A stretch of 64,000 bases of DNA. Origin: Oscillospiraceae bacterium (GTDB lineage: Bacteria > Bacillota > Clostridia > Oscillospirales > Ruminococcaceae). This document shows positions 54,330 to 64,000 of this stretch, in pieces (position 1 is the first letter of the stretch; every line of letters begins with the position of its first letter). The notes below the pieces were generated by a model. It had not been told where the DNA came from and searched no databases. It worked only from the letters and a program-made list of their open reading frames with translations. The stretch spans positions 1 to 64,000 of the forward strand of contig JAJQDP010000033.1 in the NCBI GenBank assembly GCA_021202155.1, in the 5' to 3' direction. The translations under genes and the position numbers were made by a program.

Positions 54330-54761
54330 TTACAGCACAATCGTGAATGGACCATCATTTTCGAGATTTACAATCATGTGCGCTCCAAAAACTCCGGTTT
54401 CGACTTTAATGCCTCTCAAGCGTAGCTCTTCATTGAACTTCTCATAAAGCCTGTTCGCCTCGTCGGGCTTAGCCGCCTGGGTAAAGCTCGGTCGGTTTCC
54501 GTGGGAGCAGTCCGCAAGAAGCGTAAACTGCGACACTGAGAGAATATCCCCGCCGACATCCTTTATCAAAAGATTGGTCTTCCCGTTCTCGTCCTCAAAA
54601 ATCCGAAGCTTCGAGATTTTCTCCGCCAATTTCGCGCAGTCCGCATCAGTGTCCATGGGCTCCGCTCCAAAAAGCACAAGAAATCCTCTTCCGATGCTTC
54701 CGACAATTTCTCCCTTAACCGTAACCGAAGCCCGGTTCACCCGCTGTATAACGACTTTCAT
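54330..54761 (-). CDS. dtd: D-aminoacyl-tRNA deacylase
   Basis: [34 protein letters not shown]...[27 protein letters not shown]. Confidence 0.97.
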   Translation of the reverse strand: MKVVIQRVNRASVTVKGEIVGSIGRGFLVLFGAEPMDTDADCAKLAEKISKLRIFEDENGKTNLLIKDVGGDILSVSQFTLLADCSHGNRPSFTQAAKPDEANRLYEKFNEELRLRGIKVETGVFGAHMIVNLENDGPFTIVL

Positions 54762-54893
54762 AGTACTTCCTCCACCCAATTTGTTGAAACGATTATAGCA
54801 TGAATGGGGCGGGGAAGTCAAGGAGCAGGCGATATATTTTTCTTGACTTACTGAGTAGAAAATGCTATAATATCACTGAGAGGAGGACTTGAA

Positions 54894-55514
54894 ATGGATT
54901 TTTACGAGTATTTAAAGTCGAGTTTCGGCGTAAACGAGCCGATATTTATCTCAGATATACAGTTCAAAAGCTATTCAAAGCCGTGGATTGCAAAGGAACT
55001 TGCGAAGCTTTGCGAAACAGGACAGCTTGCAAGGTTCGACAGGGGAGTCTACTACGTTCCGACTGAAACACCATTCGGAAAAAGCATACTGAATCCTCAA
55101 AAGGTCATAGAGAGGAAGTATATAACCGAAAACGGCGAAAGATTCGGCTTTTATTCGGGTCTTACGGCGATGAATCTTTTCGGACTTTCAACACAGGTTC
55201 CGAACGTCACCGAGATTTGCACAAATAACGAAACAACCAAGCTTCGTAATGTCAAGGTTGGAAATGTAAATGTGATTCTCCGCCGTTCCCGGACAGAGAT
55301 TAATAACGAAAACGCAGACATTCTCAGTTTTCTTGAGCTCATGAACCAAGCTCCGATTGGCTTCTTTGATGATGACAAACGGGAAACTATGTCCAAGTGG
55401 CTGAAAGACAAAGAGATAACCGGCAAGACCATATCTCAGTATGCACGGATTTTCCCGGATAAGGCTCTCAGAAATCTTGTAGAAAGTGGTGTTATTTATG
55501 ATGTTGCACGATGA
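54894..55514 (+). CDS. AbiEi-like antitoxin (type IV TA)
   Basis: Wing-HTH-like N-term (SKPWIAKELAKLCETGQLARFDRGVYYVPTETPFG); overlaps AbiEii-like gene. Confidence 0.75.
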   Translation: MDFYEYLKSSFGVNEPIFISDIQFKSYSKPWIAKELAKLCETGQLARFDRGVYYVPTETPFGKSILNPQKVIERKYITENGERFGFYSGLTAMNLFGLSTQVPNVTEICTNNETTKLRNVKVGNVNVILRRSRTEINNENADILSFLELMNQAPIGFFDDDKRETMSKWLKDKEITGKTISQYARIFPDKALRNLVESGVIYDVAR

Positions 55515-56409
55515 CAAAGAATTATTCACGCAAGTGGTGCTAAGAACATCTGAGAGCTTGAATATCCGCCCTGAGATAATTGAGAAAGATTACTATGTGA
55601 CGATGCTTCTGAAAGAGATATATTCACTCATGCCGGAGATAGTATTCAAAGGTGGCACATCGCTGTCGAAGTGCTATCACCTTATCAAAAGATTCTCTGA
55701 GGACATCGATCTCGGAATTGAATCCGGTGCAAGCATCACAGAAAGCGGTCGCAGGCGGATAAAAGAGGTCATGCTAAAGGCTATTGAGAAAGCGGGACTG
55801 GAACTTGATAACGCAGGTAATGTTAAAAGCAGGCGCACTTACAATCGCTATATAGTGAATATTCCGAACAGTAACGATTCGCCCTATCTGAAAGACAAAA
55901 TTCTTATTGAGACAGCGGTTTACCAGAGGTCTTATCCTACAAAACTGATGGAAGCTACTTCGCTTATTTACGACTACCTTTCTCAGAATGGCTTTGAAGA
56001 TTTCGTCGAGCAGTACAAGCTTCAGCCGGTAACGCTTAAAGTTCAAGCGGCAGAGAGAACTCTTGTCGATAAACTCTATGCTCTCGCCGATTACTATTTG
56101 GCGGGAATGCTTGCTGAGCATTCAAGGCATATCTACGATATTTACAAGCTTCTGTCCGTGGTCGAGATTGATGATAATCTGAAAGAACTTGCAATCTCGG
56201 TAGCTGGCGAAAGAAGAAACGACAGCCATTGCCTCAGCGTTCAGAATGGCGTCAATGTTCGTGACATTCTTACTGAGATAATCCGCACGGAAGCATACAG
56301 AAACGACTACGAGGAAATCACGGCAAAATTGCTGTATGAGCAGGTTTCGTATGATACGGCAATTACTGGTGTTCAGGAGATTGTTGATAGCGAGTTATTT
56401 AGTGGTTAA
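55498..56409 (+). CDS. AbiEii-like nucleotidyltransferase toxin
   Basis: EIIEKDYYVTMLLKEIY...IVFKGGTSLSKCYHLIKRFSEDIDLGIE. Confidence 0.9.
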   Translation: MMLHDDKELFTQVVLRTSESLNIRPEIIEKDYYVTMLLKEIYSLMPEIVFKGGTSLSKCYHLIKRFSEDIDLGIESGASITESGRRRIKEVMLKAIEKAGLELDNAGNVKSRRTYNRYIVNIPNSNDSPYLKDKILIETAVYQRSYPTKLMEATSLIYDYLSQNGFEDFVEQYKLQPVTLKVQAAERTLVDKLYALADYYLAGMLAEHSRHIYDIYKLLSVVEIDDNLKELAISVAGERRNDSHCLSVQNGVNVRDILTEIIRTEAYRNDYEEITAKLLYEQVSYDTAITGVQEIVDSELFSG

Positions 56410-56465
56410 TCAAAAAAGCAGTCCCACCCCGGTGGAACTGCTCTTTCTATACAATTTCAGCTCAA

Positions 56466-57854
<1,389 letters not shown>

Positions 57855-58133
57855 TTACAGTATACCACATTATGCGGATTTTGCAAGTCTTGATTTCAGA
57901 AATTTCAAAATAAATCATCACAGCCCCGATTTTTGAGGAATCTTTTAGAGGATTTGACTAAAGCGGAGGGGATTAAATGTCATAAGACATGTAGTATTTA
58001 TATCAGGGACTTGAATATTCAAAAATATCAGCGTATAATGGTACTACTGGTCATGGATAGATTCCAATTCGTATACGTCGGGTAGAGAGTTTATACACCG
58101 GGCTGGAATACGAATAAAAAGAAGGGACATTCT

Positions 58134-59555
58134 ATGTCAGCAGAGACAAAAATAGAGACAAATAACTATCTTGAAACAGAAAGCCTCGGCAAGCTCATGC
58201 GGAAATACGCTTTTCCTTGTGTGATTTCCATGCTGATAGCGGCACTTTACAATATTGTCGATCAGATTTTTATTGCAAATGCATCTTACCTCGGCTCTTA
58301 TGGAAATGCCGCCAATACGGTTGTGTTTCCGATGACGGTTGTGGCAATTGCAATTGCAGTGATGATCGGGGATGGGTGTTGCACTTTCGTCAGCATCAGC
58401 CTTGGAAGTAAAAAACCTGACGATGCTGCAGGCGGTGTCGGCAATGCTGTTGTTTCCGTTGTAGCGGTCAGCCTTGTGCTTACGGCAATTTATCTTCTGT
58501 TTCAGGAACCGATTCTGCGCATGTTTGGCGCAGATGTGAACGAGGAGACTTTTGAGCTTTCAAAGGAGTATTTTTTCTGGATTACCATGGGCATTCCTTT
58601 TTACATGTTCGGACAGGCTCTGAATCCGATTATCCGTTCTGATGGAAGTCCACGTTTTGCAATGGCGACACTCGTAACAGGAGCAATCTTCAATATCATT
58701 TTTGATCCTATATGCATCTATGTCCTCAGGTGGGGTATGATGGGTGCGGCTGTTGCAACCATCGGCGGTCAGATTCTGTCTGCTGTCATGGCGGCTGTAT
58801 ACCTGTTCAGGATGAAAGCCACGCCTCTGCATAAAGGATGTTTTCATATTCAGTGGAGACTTGTCAGACAAATACTGACTCTCGGATTCGCAAGCTTCCT
58901 CTCACAGTTTTCTATCGTGCTGTCCATGGCGGCAACCATCAACATGGCTGTCAAATATGGCGCAATGGATGATATATTCGGGCAGGCGGAATATGCGCAG
59001 ATCCCGACTGCGATTGCGGGAATAGTGTCGAAGTTCTTCCAGATTGTCATATCCATTTCCGCCGGGCTTGCGGCCGGTTGTATTCCGATAGCCGGTTATA
59101 ATATCGGTGCTGGTCGCAATGACCGGGTTCTTGGGCTGATGAAACGGCTGATGGCATGCGAAGCGATACTCGGGCTGGTTGCGTCGGTCATCTTCCTTGT
59201 GTTTCCAAATCAGCTCATGCTTATTTTCGGCTCAGCAGGTGAAAGCGAATATTACACGCAGTTTGCGGTATGGTTCATCCGTGGGCAACTCTGCCTGTTG
59301 CCTCTTGCCTGCATCAATAAGGGTAGCTTTATCTTCCTGCAATCTCTCGGAAAGGCAAGGGAGTCATCTGTGCTGTCTGTTACCAGGGAATTTGTGTTTG
59401 GCGTAGGCTTCGCTCTGCTGTTGCCCGCCATCTGGGGGCTCTACGCTTTGCCGTTCTTCATGCCAGTTGCAGATACCGTGACTTTCATCGCGGTTTTGGC
59501 AGTTCTTCTCCGGGTAACCAGAGAGCTGAAAGCCCCGGCAAAAGAGCTCAGCTGA
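58134..59555 (+). CDS. MATE family efflux transporter
   Basis: 473 aa multi-TM; LYNIVDQIFIANAS, MFGQALNPIIRSDGSPRFAM. Confidence 0.95.
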   Translation: MSAETKIETNNYLETESLGKLMRKYAFPCVISMLIAALYNIVDQIFIANASYLGSYGNAANTVVFPMTVVAIAIAVMIGDGCCTFVSISLGSKKPDDAAGGVGNAVVSVVAVSLVLTAIYLLFQEPILRMFGADVNEETFELSKEYFFWITMGIPFYMFGQALNPIIRSDGSPRFAMATLVTGAIFNIIFDPICIYVLRWGMMGAAVATIGGQILSAVMAAVYLFRMKATPLHKGCFHIQWRLVRQILTLGFASFLSQFSIVLSMAATINMAVKYGAMDDIFGQAEYAQIPTAIAGIVSKFFQIVISISAGLAAGCIPIAGYNIGAGRNDRVLGLMKRLMACEAILGLVASVIFLVFPNQLMLIFGSAGESEYYTQFAVWFIRGQLCLLPLACINKGSFIFLQSLGKARESSVLSVTREFVFGVGFALLLPAIWGLYALPFFMPVADTVTFIAVLAVLLRVTRELKAPAKELS

Positions 59556-59580
59556 CCGCCTGTTTTGCATAGTAAAATCA

Positions 59581-59606
59581 AGAGCGACCCGTAAAAGGTC
59601 GCTCTA
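59581..59606. terminator. Intrinsic terminator, AGAGCGACC stem family
   Basis: AGAGCGACCCGTAAAAGGTCGCTCTAAAAT. Confidence 0.75.
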
Positions 59607-59617
59607 AAATTATTTCT

Positions 59618-60712
59618 TCATTCTTTATCTTTTTCATGTTGCAGATAGAACATGGCTTTCTGTGTTTCAATTTCCGCACGCAATTCTTCTTCACTCGGCA
59701 AATACAACTTGTACTTTGAAGCAAAAAGCTGTTCGTTACCATGCATAACAGAAAACCTTGCTATATCTTCATCGGTGTCAGAGCAAAGAACAATTCCAAT
59801 TGTCGGGTTATCTCCGTCACTGCGTTTGAGTTCATCGTACATTCGGATATACATATCCATTTGTCCAACATCCTGATGGGTGATTTTCTCTGTTTTCAGG
59901 TCAATCAGCACAAAGCATTTGAGAATGTAATTGTAAAAGACAAGATCAATGAAATAATCCTGCTTTTCTGTATGAATGTGTTGTTGTCTTGCAACGAAGG
60001 CATATCCCTTTCCAAGCTCCATTAAAAACTTTTGAAGGTTGGTAAGAATACTCGACTCCAATTCACTCTCTGTGAAATCAGAATTTGAGGATAAGCCTAA
60101 GAATTCAGCAATCACCGGATTTTTGATAAATTCCAACTTATCAGTCTGATAATCAGACGTAAGCCTTTTCATCTCATTTTCGACAAGACCTTTGTTTTGC
60201 GTTTGCAATATACGGTAGTAGTATTGCGATGAAATGTTTCTTTGTAGCGTACGAACACTCCATGTCTGTTCTGCCGCTTCTTTTTCGTACCAGTCACGAG
60301 CAGTCTTATCTTCAACTTGTAGTAATGTTCTGTAATGTGACCAGGTGAGCAGAGGTGCAGATTTTCCAGACACTGTGTGGAAAATGTCAGGATATATTTT
60401 GTAGAAAGAATAGAAGCTGTAGAGATTCGACTTTGTGTATCCCTTCCCAAATTCTTTTGTCAATGCAGATGATAAATTTTTTATTACTTCCGCACCATAA
60501 TCAGCTCGATTTTCGCCTTTTAACTCTTCGCTTGCAATTCTATATCCAATCAGCCAATTGCGCTGAACAAGAATTGTGTTTACCGCACGGTAAGCTTCTT
60601 TTTGCGAAGATTCTATGATTCTTTTCATATCACTTAAAATGTCATCCGTTTTCGTAAAGCTATTCATAACATCATTTTGCCCAATGCCGATAATACTATC
60701 CATTTTGCTCAC
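59618..60712 (-). CDS. YhcG/DUF1016-family PD-(D/E)XK nuclease-like protein
   Basis: INTILVQRNWLIGYRIASEELKGENRADYGAEVIKNLSSALTKEFGKGYTKSNLYSFYSFYKIYPDIF...YFIDLVFYNYILKCFVLIDLKTEKITHQDVGQMDMYI. Confidence 0.93.
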   Translation of the reverse strand: MSKMDSIIGIGQNDVMNSFTKTDDILSDMKRIIESSQKEAYRAVNTILVQRNWLIGYRIASEELKGENRADYGAEVIKNLSSALTKEFGKGYTKSNLYSFYSFYKIYPDIFHTVSGKSAPLLTWSHYRTLLQVEDKTARDWYEKEAAEQTWSVRTLQRNISSQYYYRILQTQNKGLVENEMKRLTSDYQTDKLEFIKNPVIAEFLGLSSNSDFTESELESSILTNLQKFLMELGKGYAFVARQQHIHTEKQDYFIDLVFYNYILKCFVLIDLKTEKITHQDVGQMDMYIRMYDELKRSDGDNPTIGIVLCSDTDEDIARFSVMHGNEQLFASKYKLYLPSEEELRAEIETQKAMFYLQHEKDKE

Positions 60713-60794
60713 CTCTTTACTAAGTATAACACGTCAGAGCAATAAAAGCAAGCACCCAGCCGCAAAAGAGCGACCCCACCCGGTCGCTCTTACA

Positions 60795-61253
60795 TTACTT
60801 CTTCATCTCAAGATACGGCAACTCTCCATACCCCATTTTCCTGTACAGGTGCACAGCCGCCTCATTCTCCCTTTCAACCTCCAGCCGGAAGATGACGTCC
60901 TGGTCTGCGTACTGCTTCTCAAGATAGTCAAAGAACCGACTGCCGATTCCCAAGCCTCTTTTGGGTTCTTTCAGGTACAAATCCTCTACCCAGATGCACG
61001 GCTTGCCGAACTCAGTTGAAAAGCTCTTAGCAATCATGGAATAGCCGCACACTTCTCCGTCCGACAAGAAGATGTAGCCTTCGAGGTACGGACAGTCGCC
61101 GACGCAGTTATCGAAATCGTTTGCAAAAATCTCCTCCGACCCGTCCGTATACACCGCCGCCGAGCGATAAAACACCCGCATCATCCCGAGAACTTCGTCC
61201 CTGTCGCAGAGTTCCATTTTTCTGAAAAGAATGTTCATATATGCTTCCTCCAC
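60795..61253 (-). CDS. GNAT N-acetyltransferase
   Basis: CIWVEDLYLKEPKRGLGIGSRFFDYLEKQY...NEAAVHLYRKMGYGELPYLEMKK. Confidence 0.92.
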   Translation of the reverse strand: MEEAYMNILFRKMELCDRDEVLGMMRVFYRSAAVYTDGSEEIFANDFDNCVGDCPYLEGYIFLSDGEVCGYSMIAKSFSTEFGKPCIWVEDLYLKEPKRGLGIGSRFFDYLEKQYADQDVIFRLEVERENEAAVHLYRKMGYGELPYLEMKK

Positions 61254-61363
61254 TATGCATATTGAGCAAAATCAAATTCTATGCCAGTATACCACATAAA
61301 GATAACAAAAGCAAGTTGACGGGCAGGAAAAGGAGTGATTTCAGGTGTCACATTTTTTGTCAA

Positions 61364-62887
61364 TCAGTTCTGAAAATATTTTGCTAGAGACCTTAATATC
61401 GGTAAGCCGTCATTAAGGCTATTATCAATCATCCAAATAGTATCAAAATCCCAATCAATATAGTTGGATATGTCTTTGAGTTCCTCCTCTGTATGTCCGT
61501 AAATGTTGTTACTAAAAGATGATGAACCCGCATCACCAATGCCCTTACTTGAATACTCATTATTGTAATTGCAATCAGTCACTTCTATACTTGCGCTATA
61601 TAGTGATTGGTTGTCTACAACCCCAACTATGCCAGCTGATATAGTACTGTCACAATCACTGTTAATGCTGATGTTACTATAACAATGACTTAATTCTGTA
61701 CTATTTTCATTCTTTGATTTTAGATAAAAATATGCTACTATGCCTCCGATTTGTACATCATTATTTCCGTTATAACTAATAACACCACTACTTCCGCAAT
61801 TTGTTATTGTTGTACCCTCCGCTGAACCAATAACTCCGCCTATATTAACAACACTACCACTAGATGTTGAACTTCCATTTACTAATTCAATGTCAATAGT
61901 ACTGTAGCAATTTTCAATAATACACTCTTTATCATTATTTGTTATTGAACCACCACATATTCCGCCAACATTCGAAAGTTTTACAGAATCCAAATCGATT
62001 GTTACATCAGCATAACAATTTGACACCGTTGCGTTGCAAATACTTCCACAAATGCCTCCTATATCATCGTTGCTACTCCCTGATATATAAATATTATGAG
62101 TTGAACAATTAGTAATATTACCACGATCAGCACTTCCACAAATACCGCCAATTTCACTATCGTAATTTAAAATCACTGATTGAGCAACATGACAATTATC
62201 AATCGTTGCATAGTATCCTAAACTCCTCGAAATCACTCCAAATACATAGATTGTAGTTTTTTCCAAATCATAGTTGAAGTATGAACAAACACAGTTAAGA
62301 TTCGATACCGTTCCCGAAAAATCTTCATCCTGCGATATTGCGTAAAATAAGCCTTCACAGCTTCCGCATATGCCATAAATTGTATGTCCATTTCCGTCAA
62401 AGCTTCCGGAAAACTTTCCTATAGAAGTCCATTCATTTGTCCAGTAATCGCCAATATTCTCGTTAGCTTTAAGGTCATCGAAATTCCAATAGCTAATATC
62501 ATTTAACATAATGTCGTTAGTCAACTCAAAGTATACTCCGCTAAATGTTACACCATTATTTGTATCATACGAAAGCTTTGCTAACTGCTCTGCTGTTGCA
62601 ATTTGATATGGGTTATCTATACTTCCATTACCACCGGCGTAACTCTCAGCAATACTGCCATCCCAAACATTCAGCGTTTCTATAGCTTCCTTTGCTTTTT
62701 CTTCAACGCTCTTTTCCTCAGCAATAACTTCTTCATCTTCAACTACTGCTTCTATAGAATCGTTATTATCCTTCTTTTCATCGGATGTCGAACTTGTAAT
62801 ATCCCCTGTTTCACTTTGCACTCCACATCCCACAAACATTGAAACCATAACTAAAACCACAAGCACCATTGCCAATAACTTTCTCAT
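61364..62887 (-). CDS. Lipoprotein with GLUG-like repeats
   Basis: Lipobox MFVGCGVQ; YQIATAEQLAKLSYDTNNGVTFSGVYFELTNDIML...; IGGICGS repeats. Confidence 0.8.
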   Translation of the reverse strand: MRKLLAMVLVVLVMVSMFVGCGVQSETGDITSSTSDEKKDNNDSIEAVVEDEEVIAEEKSVEEKAKEAIETLNVWDGSIAESYAGGNGSIDNPYQIATAEQLAKLSYDTNNGVTFSGVYFELTNDIMLNDISYWNFDDLKANENIGDYWTNEWTSIGKFSGSFDGNGHTIYGICGSCEGLFYAISQDEDFSGTVSNLNCVCSYFNYDLEKTTIYVFGVISRSLGYYATIDNCHVAQSVILNYDSEIGGICGSADRGNITNCSTHNIYISGSSNDDIGGICGSICNATVSNCYADVTIDLDSVKLSNVGGICGGSITNNDKECIIENCYSTIDIELVNGSSTSSGSVVNIGGVIGSAEGTTITNCGSSGVISYNGNNDVQIGGIVAYFYLKSKNENSTELSHCYSNISINSDCDSTISAGIVGVVDNQSLYSASIEVTDCNYNNEYSSKGIGDAGSSSFSNNIYGHTEEELKDISNYIDWDFDTIWMIDNSLNDGLPILRSLAKYFQN

Positions 62888-63135
62888 AAACATCATCCTT
62901 CTAATATATTTTTGCGCAATAAAAAATGCGCCCCAATAAGAGACGCACGAAAAAGTGAATCCCTCATTGTTGCCACACAATCTCATAGCGTATAAACTGG
63001 AATGAGTAAAGAGAGACATCACCTTTTACCAAAGGTGGCATCCCAATTTATACGCAGACTATTAGATTATGTGGCACTTTTATCATACCATAAAGGACTA
63101 ATTTTGTAAAGGCTTTTTGAAAAAATCGCGTAAAA

Positions 63136-63161
63136 AAGAGCGACCCTCAACCGGTCGCTCT
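63136..63161. terminator. Intrinsic terminator, AAGAGCGACC stem family
   Basis: AAGAGCGACCCTCAACCGGTCGCTCTAATT. Confidence 0.75.
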
Positions 63162-63175
63162 AATTATATCCAACC

Positions 63176-64000
63176 TCACATCAACGGCGAGAATACTTTG
63201 AGTACTGCCTGCAACAGTTTATACGGTGCACCACGCTTATTGAGCCATTCAACAGTAACCTCTTCACTCTTATTCATCGTCTCAATGAAGTCCACCTCGG
63301 CGTCCTTGACACAGCTTGATTTATAGGTCAGGACACAGTTCTCAAAGTGGAGATAGAAGCTCCGGAAGTCGAAGTTGGCGGTGCCGACTACGCACATCTT
63401 CCCATCTGCACAGACGGTTTTCGCGTGGATGAAACCGGGGGTGTATTCGTAGATTCTGACGCCCGAATCGAGAAGCGTGCGGTAGTTTGAGCGTGTGACC
63501 GCAAAGACAAGCTTCTTGTCGGGAATTTTCGGAGTGATGATTCTCACGTCAACTCCGCTCTTTGCGGCGTGGCAGAGTGCTGTCGCCATCTCGCCGTCAA
63601 GTATGAGGTACGGCGTCATGACATAGAGATTCTTCGTGGCGCAGTTTATCATGCCCATGTAGCAGAGCTCAACCGTCAGGTCGTCCGACGACGGTCCGTC
63701 CGCAAACGGCTGGACATAGCCGTCCGACTCGCATTTCTGGGTGCTCTGGTATTCAGCATAGTCGACTGTCGATTCGCCACGGGAATAGTGCCAGAGCTGT
63801 AAAAACGTCTCGGTCATCTTTGTGACGGCGTCGCCCTTAATCATGATGCCAGTGTCCTTCCAGTGCCCGAACCTCTGCACCTCGTTAATATACTCATCAG
63901 CAAGGTTGATGCCGCCGGTGAAGGCGGTGTTCCCGTCGATGACGACAATCTTTCTGTGATCTCTGTAGTTGAGGAAGGTGTCCGGCGACGGTCGAATCCT
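63176..64000 (-). CDS. Cardiolipin synthase-like phospholipase D, C-terminal part (runs off window)
   Basis: Frame continues past 63880: ...DHRKIVVIDGNTAFTGGINLADEYINEVQRFGHWKDTGIMIKGDAV...YEYTPGFIHAKTVCADGKMCVVGTANFDFRS (two HKD motifs). Confidence 0.93.
   Translation of the reverse strand, partial: RIRPSPDTFLNYRDHRKIVVIDGNTAFTGGINLADEYINEVQRFGHWKDTGIMIKGDAVTKMTETFLQLWHYSRGESTVDYAEYQSTQKCESDGYVQPFADGPSSDDLTVELCYMGMINCATKNLYVMTPYLILDGEMATALCHAAKSGVDVRIITPKIPDKKLVFAVTRSNYRTLLDSGVRIYEYTPGFIHAKTVCADGKMCVVGTANFDFRSFYLHFENCVLTYKSSCVKDAEVDFIETMNKSEEVTVEWLNKRGAPYKLLQAVLKVFSPLM

Overview
This looks like a chromosomal window from a spore-forming, probably Ruminococcaceae/Oscillospirales-like, Firmicute. 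Most of it (about 16.3-64 kb) is ordinary gene content. That includes a TauE/SafE permease, GH78 rhamnosidase, an ECF sigma/ABC operon, a UvrD-like helicase, tRNA-Pro, dpaAB, rpsI/rplM, pepF, a ROK kinase, ruvX, rpe, an incomplete Rnf-like D-E-A set, spoIVA-sipL, dtd, an AbiE-type pair, gdhA, a MATE pump and cardiolipin synthase. The unusual part is 0.65-15.9 kb. It holds a twice-repeated cassette made of: an operator-like promoter with nested palindromes; a ~200-nt structured leader with a terminator-like hairpin and an SD-sequestering hairpin; a large secreted beta-helix adhesin; one or two micro-ORFs; a conserved hairpin; a Thr-rich single-TM protein ending WGPL[Y/F]; and a SANT/Myb-like small protein. 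It is followed by a run of nine tandem micro-ORFs (33-46 aa) that mostly share an N-terminal MYxxHE-h-x-hh-x-F-xxxx-VFA motif and have variable acidic/Gly-rich tails. Eight of these nine are missing from the ORF track, and the ninth is present only as the tail of a longer call. A second strong signal is a ~855-nt ORF-free, promoter-to-terminator, highly structured RNA locus at 43.2-44.1 kb. A candidate 6S-like RNA lies at about 42.43-42.63 kb. All product calls are read from translated sequence and remembered family features; no database search was run.
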